From Catonella sp963545085 (lineage in GTDB: Bacteria; Bacillota; Clostridia; Lachnospirales; Lachnospiraceae), in contig CAUUHV010000001.1 in the NCBI GenBank assembly GCA_963545085.1, positions 62,001 to 126,000 on the forward strand: DNA of 64,000 bases, written 5' to 3'. The position numbers and the translations under genes were made by a program. Shown here one piece after another: positions 43,449 through 51,252 of the stretch (position 1 is the stretch's first letter; each line of letters begins with the position of its first letter). The notes beneath the pieces were generated by a model. That model ran no database searches. It was not told the origin of the DNA and saw nothing but the letters and a program-made list of their open reading frames with translations.

Positions 43449-44237
43449 ATGCTTAAACTTAAAATAGTAGGTAAGGATGGAAGTGAAAAGGCGTGCGGTT
43501 TTGAGGGAGATGAAAGAGCCGAGCTTGTATACTCCGGCGAATATCTTGACGGTGACAGAATTGTGCTTGATACCGACAGAGCGGGAAGGTACTGTATGGC
43601 GCGCTTTGAGGACAGCATGAGAGAGGCTTTTATATATGTGCCGGGAAGGAGTATGGAATTTTATATTCCGCCTGCAAACAACAGACTTAATTATTCGCCT
43701 AAAAATTTTATCGGAAAGATGCATTATATTGAGGTGCGCTACGCGGAGGCTGAAGAAATCCGTAAGGCAAAAAATCTGGCTTTAAATGTGTATGATCAGC
43801 ATGAAAATAATACTTTTTATCCTCATGCGACGGCAAATGTGGAAACCAGAGGAGAGGCGGTGTTTGCGGCAAGAAATGCTGTAGACGGAATTTATGCCAA
43901 TTCTTCTCACGGAAGATATCCGTACCAGAGCTGGGGCATTAACAGAGACCCGAATGCCGCTCTTACCCTGGATTTCGGGAGAGAGGTGCTTGTTAACGAA
44001 ATCAGGCTTACGCTCAGGGCGGATTATCCTCATGACAATTACTGGATAAGTGCCGCTGTCAGCTTTGATGACGGGAGTGAGGAGATATTTGAGCTTAATA
44101 AAACCGATAAGCCGCAGTGCTTTAAGATAAAGGAAAGAAAAATAAGAAGCCTTGTACTCGGAAAGCTTATAAAGGCTGAGGGAGAATCGCCATTCCCTGC
44201 GCTTACGCAAATTGAAGTATGGGGAGTTGAGGCTTAG
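43449..44237 (+). CDS. Cytoplasmic protein with F5/8-like galactose-binding fold
   Basis: 262 residues. The N-terminal half is beta-rich and unfamiliar; the C-terminal half (about 115-262) follows a discoidin-type pattern, with AARNAVDGIYANSSHG, YQSWGINRDPNAALTLDFGREVLVNEIRLTLRAD and SLVLGKL. There is no catalytic signature and no signal peptide, which is odd for a carbohydrate-binding module. AAGGGAG lies before the ATG at 43449; the longer frame from 43350 would overlap the GH88 gene by 79 bases and is rejected. A sugar-binding or accessory role in the cytoplasmic pathway is possible. No activity is claimed. Confidence 0.75.
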   Translation: MLKLKIVGKDGSEKACGFEGDERAELVYSGEYLDGDRIVLDTDRAGRYCMARFEDSMREAFIYVPGRSMEFYIPPANNRLNYSPKNFIGKMHYIEVRYAEAEEIRKAKNLALNVYDQHENNTFYPHATANVETRGEAVFAARNAVDGIYANSSHGRYPYQSWGINRDPNAALTLDFGREVLVNEIRLTLRADYPHDNYWISAAVSFDDGSEEIFELNKTDKPQCFKIKERKIRSLVLGKLIKAEGESPFPALTQIEVWGVEA

Positions 44238-44299
44238 AAGTCGGTTTTGTGAGTAATTCAGGTTAGTCATAGAATGGGAAAGTTGAAAAGGAGGAGAAC

Positions 44300-45142
44300 A
44301 TGGATATAAGATACTCGGCAAATCAAAGAGATTTTAAACGTTATACCACGGAGGAAATCAGAGGAGAATTTCTGATTGAAAATTTATACAAAAAGGATGA
44401 GGTGGTAGCGGTATATTCTCATGTGGACAGAATGGTTACGCTTGGCTGTATGCCTGTAAATGAGACGGTTTCCATAAGCAAGGGAATTGATGTATGGGCA
44501 AATTTCGGTACCGAATATTTTCTTGAAAGACGTGAGATAGGAATATTTAATATAGGCGGCGCAGGCAAAATAAAAGCGGACGGTGAAGTTTTTGAGATGG
44601 GATACAAGGACTGTCTTTATATTACAAGAGGTACAAAGGAAGTGACCTTTGAGAGTAATTCTTCCGACAAGCCGGCAAAATTTTATATGGTAAGCGCTCC
44701 CGCTCATACTTCTTATACGACAACTTTTATTCCTATCGAAAAGGCGGCAAAAAGACCTCTCGGAAGCAACGAAACCGCAAACAAAAGAGTTATAAACCAG
44801 TTTATACATCCCGATGTGCTTAAAACATGCCAACTTTCAATGGGAATGACGGTTTTGGAGCCCGGAAGTGTATGGAATACAATGCCTGCTCATACCCACG
44901 AGCGCAGAATGGAAGTATATATGTATTTTGAGGTTCCTGAGAATCAGGTGGTATTTCATATGATGGGTGAGGGAACCGAGACACGCCATATTGTTATGCA
45001 GAACGAGCAGGCTGTAATTTCTCCGTCATGGAGCATTCATGCAGGTGCGGGAACTTCAAACTATACCTTTATATGGGCAATGGGCGGAGAAAATCAGGCG
45101 TTTGACGATATGGACAATATAGCTACGACCGATTTGAGATAG
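44300..45142 (+). CDS. kduI: 5-dehydro-4-deoxy-D-glucuronate isomerase
   Basis: Isomerises 4-deoxy-L-threo-5-hexosulose uronate, the spontaneous product of unsaturated uronate, to 2,5-diketo-3-deoxygluconate. The cupin metal site H198, H200, E205 (PAHTHERRMEVYMYF) and H247 (SIHAGAG) is complete. 280 residues, as in E. coli KduI. AAAAGGAGGAG precedes the ATG. It follows the F5/8-like gene by 62 bases and precedes the reductase gene by 10 bases. Recognised with high confidence. Confidence 0.96.
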   Translation: MDIRYSANQRDFKRYTTEEIRGEFLIENLYKKDEVVAVYSHVDRMVTLGCMPVNETVSISKGIDVWANFGTEYFLERREIGIFNIGGAGKIKADGEVFEMGYKDCLYITRGTKEVTFESNSSDKPAKFYMVSAPAHTSYTTTFIPIEKAAKRPLGSNETANKRVINQFIHPDVLKTCQLSMGMTVLEPGSVWNTMPAHTHERRMEVYMYFEVPENQVVFHMMGEGTETRHIVMQNEQAVISPSWSIHAGAGTSNYTFIWAMGGENQAFDDMDNIATTDLR

Positions 45143-45152
45143 GAGAAAAATC

Positions 45153-45956
45153 ATGGAAAATATTATGAAGCGGTATGATTTAACGGGAAAGATCGCGCTT
45201 GTTACGGGTGCGTCTTACGGCATAGGCTTTGCCATAGCGAAGGGACTTGCAGCCGCCGGAGCGGTCATTGTATTTAATGATATCAATAAAGAGCTTGTAG
45301 ATAAGGGAATTGAGGCTTATAAGCAAGAAGGAATAAAGGCGCATGGCTATGTTTGCGATGTAACCGATGAGGTTATGGTAGAGGAACTTATACGCAAAAT
45401 AGAAAATGAAGTGGGCATTGTTGACATACTTGTAAATAATGCGGGAATTATAAAGCGTATACCTATGTGCGAGATGAAGGCGGCAGAGTTCAGACAGGTA
45501 ATAGATGTGGATTTGAATGCGCCTTTCATAGTATCAAAGGCGGTAATTCCAAGTATGATAAAAAAGGGACACGGTAAGATTATAAATATCTGCTCAATGA
45601 TGAGTGAGCTCGGCAGAGAAACCGTAAGCGCTTACGCGGCGGCAAAGGGCGGTTTGAAAATGCTTACCAAAAATATAGCATCCGAGTACGGTGAGTATAA
45701 TATTCAATGTAACGGAATAGGACCGGGCTATATTGCAACGCCTCAGACCGCTCCGTTAAGGGAAAAACAGGCTGACGGCTCAAGACATCCGTTTGATTCC
45801 TTTATAATATCGAAAACCCCTGCCGCGCGTTGGGGAGAGCCTGAGGATTTGGCAGGACCTGCGGTATTTTTGGCATCGGATGCGTCTAATTTTGTAAACG
45901 GTCATATTCTATATGTGGACGGAGGGATTTTGGCATATATAGGAAAACAGCCATGA
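45153..45956 (+). CDS. kduD: Short-chain dehydrogenase, probable KduD (2-keto-3-deoxygluconate 5-dehydrogenase)
   Basis: NAD(P)-dependent reductase of the SDR family, 267 residues, expected to convert 2,5-diketo-3-deoxygluconate to 2-keto-3-deoxygluconate. Cofactor motif T-G-A-S-Y-G-I-G at 18-25, NNAG at 95-98, and catalytic S148, Y161 and K165 are present. It resembles both KduD and gluconate 5-dehydrogenase, and the KduI neighbour decides for KduD. Last gene of the locus before a terminator. The kinase and aldolase that would finish the pathway are not in the window. Confidence 0.88.
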   Translation: MENIMKRYDLTGKIALVTGASYGIGFAIAKGLAAAGAVIVFNDINKELVDKGIEAYKQEGIKAHGYVCDVTDEVMVEELIRKIENEVGIVDILVNNAGIIKRIPMCEMKAAEFRQVIDVDLNAPFIVSKAVIPSMIKKGHGKIINICSMMSELGRETVSAYAAAKGGLKMLTKNIASEYGEYNIQCNGIGPGYIATPQTAPLREKQADGSRHPFDSFIISKTPAARWGEPEDLAGPAVFLASDASNFVNGHILYVDGGILAYIGKQP

Positions 45957-45971
45957 TAAATTTTCATTTAG

Positions 45972-45998
45972 ATACCTCGCGAAAAAGTCGCGGGGTAT
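45972..45998 (+). terminator. Terminator of the glycosaminoglycan locus
   Basis: ATACCTCGC (45972-45980) pairs with GCGGGGTAT (45990-45998), one G-U pair included, and is followed by a T tract. It is a variant of the stems at 31034 and 33982 and marks the end of the kduD transcript. Confidence 0.8.
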
Positions 45999-46039
45999 TT
46001 TTATATGGAAAATACTTTCTTAAACTCACAAAAATCAGG

Positions 46040-46070
46040 TTGACTTAAAGCCGACTTTAAGGTGTATTAT
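46040..46070 (+). promoter_or_regulatory. Promoter and palindrome upstream of the DXS-like gene
   Basis: TTGACT (46040-46045) is followed by TATTAT (46065-46070) with a 19-base gap, or by TGTATT with 17. Between them lies CTTAAAG-CCGA-CTTTAAG (46044-46061), a perfect 7-bp inverted repeat suited to a repressor. The promoter call is moderate. The palindrome is plain. Confidence 0.5.
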
Positions 46071-46117
46071 AGGATTATACAGTCTGAAAACAGAGATTTT
46101 GTACTGAGGAGGAGCAA

Positions 46118-47878
46118 ATGTATTTAGAGAAAATCGATTCACCGAAGGATATTAAAAAACTTAATACAAAAGAAATGGATAAGCTTGCCGAGGAGATAAG
46201 AGAAGCCCTTTTTAATAAGCTTACGAAACACGGAGGGCATTTCGGACCGAATTTCGGAATGGTTGAGGCGACAATAGCGCTCCACTATGTATTTGATTCT
46301 CCGAAAGATAAAATAGTTTTTGATGTTTCCCATCAGAGCTATCCGCATAAGATATTAACCGGCAGAAAAAGGGCGTTTTTGGAGGAAAAGTATTTTGACG
46401 AGGTTTCGGGGTTTACCTCTCCCGCGGAGAGTGAGCACGATTTTTTTACTATAGGGCATACCTCAACCGCTGTAAGCCTTGCGGCGGGACTTGCCAAAGC
46501 AAGGGATTTAAAGGGAGAAGAGGGTAATGTAATCGCGGTGCTCGGCGACGGTTCCTTAGGTGGAGGCGAGGCTCTTGAGGGCGTAAATTTTCTTGCGGAG
46601 CTTGGAGGTAATTTCATTCTCGTTTTAAATGACAATGACATGTCCATTGCCGAAAACCATGGAGGATTATATAAAAATTTAAAGCTTTTAAGAGAAACGG
46701 ACGGAACCGCTTCCTGTAATCTTTTCAAGGCTATGGGACTTGAATATATATATGTGGCTGACGGAAATGATGTATCTTCCGTTATAGAAGCTCTAAAAAA
46801 GGTAAAAGACAGCAAAACTCCTGTTGCGGTACATTTAAATACGCTTAAAGGAAAAGGATACGCCGTAGCGGAGAAAGATAAGGAGAACTGGCACTATACC
46901 ATGCCTTTTGACAGGGAAAGCGGCAAGAGATTTTCAGGAGCTCGGGGCGAGAACTACGGCAGCCTTACCGGAGAATTTTTGTTAAAGAAGATGAAGGCTG
47001 ACAAAAGTGTTGTGGCTATAGTCGCGGGAGTACCTACCGGAATAGGTTTTACCGAAGAACTGAGAAAAAAAGCCGGAAAACAGTTTGTAGATGTGGGTAT
47101 TGCGGAAGAACATGCGGTGGCTCTGGCTTCCGGTATAGCTAAAAACGGAGGAAAGCCGGTATTTTCGACCTTTGCCAGCTTTATGCAAAGAACTTATGAC
47201 CAGGTGTCGCAGGATCTTTGCGTGAATAACAGTCCCGCGACTCTTCTTGTAAACGGAGCATCGATAAACGGGATGAGAGACGTCACTCATCTTGGAATAT
47301 ATGATATTGCCATGCTTTCAAATATTCCGAATTTGGTATACTTAGCTCCCGTCACCTGTGAGGAGTATTTCGCTATGTTGGACTGGAGCCTTGAGCAGAC
47401 AGAGTATCCTGTAGCTATAAGAATCCCGATGAACAGGGTGGTACATACCGATGAAGTTGTAGAAAAGGATTACAGTAAGCTTAATAAATATAAGATAAAC
47501 AGAAAAGGGAAAGAAACCGCGATAATAGCTGTAGGAAGTTTTTTTGAGATTGGAGAAAAAACCGCGGACAAGATTAAAGAGGTTTCAGGAGAGGAAGTTA
47601 CCCTTATAAATCCGCGCTATATAACGGGACTTGATGAGGAGCTTCTAAACAGCCTTAAGGAAGAACATGATACGGTAATTACAATAGAGGACGGTATCTT
47701 AAGCGGAGGATTCGGAGAGAAGATAGCCGGATTTTACGGCAAATCGGATATGAGGGTGCTTAACTACGGATATAGAAAAGAGTTTTTGGACAGATATAAT
47801 CCGGATGAGGTTTTGATTAAAAACAGAATTATGCCGGAACTTATAGCGGAGGATGTAAAGAATTTAAAAAGGATATAA
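46118..47878 (+). CDS. 1-deoxy-D-xylulose-5-phosphate synthase-like transketolase
   Basis: Thiamine-diphosphate enzyme of 586 residues with the DXS layout: GGHFGPNFGMVEATIALHYVFDSPKDKIVFDVSHQSYPHKILTG at the N terminus, the TPP/Mg motif GDGSLGGGEALEGVNFLAELGGNFILVLNDNDMSI, then the pyrimidine domain (DVGIAEEHAVALASGIA) and a C-terminal transketolase domain. It differs from standard DXS (about 620 residues) at usually fixed places: GGHFGPNFG for GGHLGxNLG, SHQSYPHK for GHQAYPHK, and GDGSLGGGEA for GDGALTGGMA. It could be the housekeeping DXS of this lineage, or a paralogue acting on another aldehyde. GAGGAGG precedes the ATG. Confidence 0.8.
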   Translation: MYLEKIDSPKDIKKLNTKEMDKLAEEIREALFNKLTKHGGHFGPNFGMVEATIALHYVFDSPKDKIVFDVSHQSYPHKILTGRKRAFLEEKYFDEVSGFTSPAESEHDFFTIGHTSTAVSLAAGLAKARDLKGEEGNVIAVLGDGSLGGGEALEGVNFLAELGGNFILVLNDNDMSIAENHGGLYKNLKLLRETDGTASCNLFKAMGLEYIYVADGNDVSSVIEALKKVKDSKTPVAVHLNTLKGKGYAVAEKDKENWHYTMPFDRESGKRFSGARGENYGSLTGEFLLKKMKADKSVVAIVAGVPTGIGFTEELRKKAGKQFVDVGIAEEHAVALASGIAKNGGKPVFSTFASFMQRTYDQVSQDLCVNNSPATLLVNGASINGMRDVTHLGIYDIAMLSNIPNLVYLAPVTCEEYFAMLDWSLEQTEYPVAIRIPMNRVVHTDEVVEKDYSKLNKYKINRKGKETAIIAVGSFFEIGEKTADKIKEVSGEEVTLINPRYITGLDEELLNSLKEEHDTVITIEDGILSGGFGEKIAGFYGKSDMRVLNYGYRKEFLDRYNPDEVLIKNRIMPELIAEDVKNLKRI

Positions 47879-48117
47879 AGATATAGGGCTGAATTATTCG
47901 GGATAAAATATTTGTTGTACGTAATGAAGTTTTTTAGCTTACAATAATTACAACTAAAATCCGAAGCTTTGCCTGACGGCTTGCAAATATTTCGGCTAAG
48001 CCGTAGGATGGAATGGATTATACTGTAGCAGTCGTCATATAACGGGGAGCTTGTCTGTATGGCTTGTGTGCTGCGGTAATAAAACAACTTGCGGAAAAAT
48101 ACGGGAGGATTTCAATT

Positions 48118-49638
48118 ATGGCGGAAAACGGAAAACTTAAAATGGTTTTGGACAAGGATTATGAGCTTTCGGAGGTTGATGAGAGAATCTACGGCTCATT
48201 TATAGAACATTTGGGAAGAGCCGTATATGACGGAATATATCAGCCGGGGCATGAGCTTTCGGACGCTAACGGATTCAGAAAAGATGTAATAAAGCTTGTT
48301 AAAGAGCTTAATGTGCCTATTATAAGATATCCGGGAGGAAATTTTGTTTCAGGTTTTAATTGGGAAGATTCCGTAGGTCCTAAGAATTTGCGTCCTGAGC
48401 GTCTTGAGCTTGCATGGAGAAGCACCGAGTCAAATCAATTCGGAATAGGAGAGTTCAGTAAATGGGTGAAAGAAGCGGACTCGTCCGTAATGATGGCTGT
48501 AAATTTAGGTACGAGAGGGATTGAGGATGCCTGCAATCTCTTAGAATACTGTAATTATCCGTCGGGGAGTAAATACTCGGACCTTCGTATTTCTCACGGA
48601 GATAAAACCCCGTATAATATAAAGACATGGTGCCTCGGAAACGAGATGGACGGACCTTGGCAAATAGGCCATAAGACAATGGAGGAGTACGGCAGGCTGG
48701 CGGAAGAAACAGCAAAAGCAATGAAGCTCATAGATCCTTCAATTGAACTGGTTTCCTGCGGAAGCTCGTCTATCGGTATGCCCACTTTCCCTCAGTGGGA
48801 AGCTACAACCCTCGAGCATACCTATGATTATGTGGATTTCGTATCACTTCATTCATATTACGGTAATCATGATAATGACACGGAGGATTATCTTGCATGC
48901 TCCGATGATATGGACAGGTTTATAAGAACGGTTATTTCCACATGTGATTTCGTAAAGGCGAAAAAGCGCGGTAAAAAGGATATAAATCTGAGCTTTGATG
49001 AATGGAACGTATGGTATCATTCGAACGAGTCGGATAATGATACTATGGACAGACGACCTTGGCAGCATCACCCTAAGCTTCTTGAGGACATTTACACCTT
49101 TGAGGACGCTTTGATGGTAGGACTTCTTCTTATAACTCTTTTAAAACACGCGGACAGAGTGAAAATGGCTTGTATTGCTCAGCTTGTAAATGTAATAGCG
49201 CCTATAATGACGGATCCTGACGGAGGAAAGGCATGGAGGCAGTCGATATTTTATCCGTTCATGCATGCTTCAAGCTACGGCAGAGGAACAGTGCTGACAC
49301 CTTCAATACATTGCACCAAACACCCTACCTCAAAACATGATGAGGTTACCGATGTCGAATCGGTTACGGTATATAATCCCGAGAAAGAGGAACTTACCAT
49401 ATTTGCGGTAAATCGTACTTTGGATAAGGATGTGGACTTTACGGCGGATATCAGAAGTTTCGGATATAACAGGATTATAGAGCATATAACGCTTGAGAAC
49501 GGGGATTTAAAGGCGGTAAATTCTTCTGCCTGCGAAAATGTTTGCCCTGTAAACTCTTCCGCTTCCTCCATAGAAAACGGAATACTCAACACCGTGCTGC
49601 ATAAGGCATCGTGGAATGTTATAAGGGTGGGGAAATAA
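48118..49638 (+). CDS. abfA: GH51 alpha-L-arabinofuranosidase
   Basis: Releases terminal L-arabinofuranose from plant oligosaccharides. 506 residues, TIM barrel plus C-terminal beta domain. Acid/base E176 (WCLGNEMDGPWQIG) and nucleophile E295 (LSFDEWNVWY) fit the positions known in Geobacillus AbfA (E175 and E294). GGGAGGA lies before the ATG at 48118; the longer frame from 48064 is rejected. No signal peptide, so an intracellular enzyme acting on imported oligosaccharides. It follows a 239-base gap with a weak inverted repeat (ACGGCTT at 47976, AAGCCGT at 47998) and no clear promoter. It may be unrelated to the neighbouring locus. Confidence 0.94.
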   Translation: MAENGKLKMVLDKDYELSEVDERIYGSFIEHLGRAVYDGIYQPGHELSDANGFRKDVIKLVKELNVPIIRYPGGNFVSGFNWEDSVGPKNLRPERLELAWRSTESNQFGIGEFSKWVKEADSSVMMAVNLGTRGIEDACNLLEYCNYPSGSKYSDLRISHGDKTPYNIKTWCLGNEMDGPWQIGHKTMEEYGRLAEETAKAMKLIDPSIELVSCGSSSIGMPTFPQWEATTLEHTYDYVDFVSLHSYYGNHDNDTEDYLACSDDMDRFIRTVISTCDFVKAKKRGKKDINLSFDEWNVWYHSNESDNDTMDRRPWQHHPKLLEDIYTFEDALMVGLLLITLLKHADRVKMACIAQLVNVIAPIMTDPDGGKAWRQSIFYPFMHASSYGRGTVLTPSIHCTKHPTSKHDEVTDVESVTVYNPEKEELTIFAVNRTLDKDVDFTADIRSFGYNRIIEHITLENGDLKAVNSSACENVCPVNSSASSIENGILNTVLHKASWNVIRVGK

Positions 49639-49660
49639 GGGATAAAGTTAAAGTGTAAGT

Positions 49661-49710
49661 ATACAGGCTGCAGCCGGATAGGGGATATACCGAATGTAGC
49701 CTGTATTTTT
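49661..49710. terminator. Terminator between convergent abfA and yesN-type genes
   Basis: ATACAGGCT (49661-49669) pairs with AGCCTGTAT (49698-49706) around a 28-base loop and is followed by a T run on the + strand. It separates the arabinofuranosidase gene from the convergent response-regulator gene. Confidence 0.72.
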
Positions 49711-51252
49711 CTATTCCTGCCTGTTTCCTATGAGTTTAATATAAGTACTTGGCGAATAGCCTGTGTTCTTTTTGAAAAGAAGGCTGAAATACTGAGGATT
49801 ATTTCCGCATCCGACCATCTCCGCGACATACTGGATTTTATCGGGATTGATATCGGATAATAGTTCTTTTGCTTTTTTTATTCTGGCACCGGTTAAATAA
49901 TTAGAAAATTTTTGACCGGTTTCTTTCAGAAATTTTTTACTTACATAATCCACATTCATGTAAAGATAATTTTCAGCGATAGATTTTAAAGACATACCGG
50001 AGTCGGAAAGATGCTCCTCAACATAATCCATTATTTTTAAGCTTAAGGTACCTTTTATTTCGGAGGAATGGTAATCTGTATAAATATTTTTCAATTCTGC
50101 CGTAAGTAAACTAAAGATATCTTCACATGACTCGAGATTACCGATTTTAATCATAAATTCTGCAGCAAAAACCGAATTGTAAAGCATGCTTTTTGAAGCG
50201 GAATAAATGATGATTGAAGATGTAAGCTGCTTTAAAAGATTGATATCCGTAACTGATGAAAGTATTTTTACTATAGAAAAATATGCGGCATCAGCATCTT
50301 TTTTATCATCAACGAACATTTTTGTTGAATAGGTTTTTATATCTGAAATAATATTTTTGTAATTGCATATAGTGCTTATTGAACCGCCATCGGAATAGTA
50401 GATAGTTTCATATCTTGTTATTTTAAGCAGCAGGCAGTTTAACAGGTCATTTAAATTTTTGAAGTTATTATGTTCGACGGAAATATTTGTTTTTTGATTG
50501 GCAAATGAAAGGTTTTGCAAAAAAGAAACAATTTCATCATAATTGGTTGTATAGGAATTGAAAAAAAGTATTAGCGTATTTTGAACATAAATATAGCTGA
50601 ATAAAATTCCGGGAGAGTATTTTTGACGAAAATTCTCCAGTATTTTGATTGCATCATTTAAATAAGCTATTTCCAGATAGTAGAGATAAAAAATTTCATA
50701 AGGTGAATAGTTAAAATCCAGAAATTTACTATATCTTTTATAAACAGACTGATACATTTGTTCATTGTTGATGCAGTCGGCAACCAGGCTGTCATTTATG
50801 ATATTAAGAAGATAATTGCGGTACATATTGGATAAAAGCTGCTTTTTTTCCTCCTCTATATTTTCAAAAGATGTTTGTCGGGAAATCTCTTTAAGAATTT
50901 CCTTTATACTGCTGATGATTTGAACTTCGTTACACGGCTTTAAAAGATAATGCCTAACTCCGTATTCCATAGCTGTTTTTGCGTACTCAAATTCACTATA
51001 GCCCGATAGAATAATAAACTGTGTTTTTTTATTGATTTCATATATTTTTTGTATAAGTTCCAATCCGGATAATCCGGGCATTTTTATATCGGTGAGAACA
51101 ATATCGGGACTTTCATCTAAAATCATATTATAAGCTTCAAAACCGTTTCCGGCCGCTCCGATTAAATGAATACCTAAACTGTCCCAATCAATCAATGCGG
51201 AAATGGTTTCTCGAATAATTCTTTCGTCATCCGCAATAAGTAATTTTATCAT
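49711..51252 (-). CDS. YesN-type AraC-family response regulator
   Basis: Response regulator of 513 residues: N-terminal receiver domain with phospho-acceptor D55 (IVLTDIKMPG) and LLKPCNEVQ after it, a long helical middle, and a C-terminal AraC-type DNA-binding domain (SLKSIAENYLYMNVDYVSKKFLKETGQKF and VAEMVGCGNNPQYFSLLFKKNTGYSP). Overlaps its kinase gene by four bases. YesM/YesN systems in Firmicutes usually control adjacent sugar transport, so the divergent importer at 53297-58061 is the likely target. Confidence 0.93.
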   Translation of the reverse strand: MIKLLIADDERIIRETISALIDWDSLGIHLIGAAGNGFEAYNMILDESPDIVLTDIKMPGLSGLELIQKIYEINKKTQFIILSGYSEFEYAKTAMEYGVRHYLLKPCNEVQIISSIKEILKEISRQTSFENIEEEKKQLLSNMYRNYLLNIINDSLVADCINNEQMYQSVYKRYSKFLDFNYSPYEIFYLYYLEIAYLNDAIKILENFRQKYSPGILFSYIYVQNTLILFFNSYTTNYDEIVSFLQNLSFANQKTNISVEHNNFKNLNDLLNCLLLKITRYETIYYSDGGSISTICNYKNIISDIKTYSTKMFVDDKKDADAAYFSIVKILSSVTDINLLKQLTSSIIIYSASKSMLYNSVFAAEFMIKIGNLESCEDIFSLLTAELKNIYTDYHSSEIKGTLSLKIMDYVEEHLSDSGMSLKSIAENYLYMNVDYVSKKFLKETGQKFSNYLTGARIKKAKELLSDINPDKIQYVAEMVGCGNNPQYFSLLFKKNTGYSPSTYIKLIGNRQE

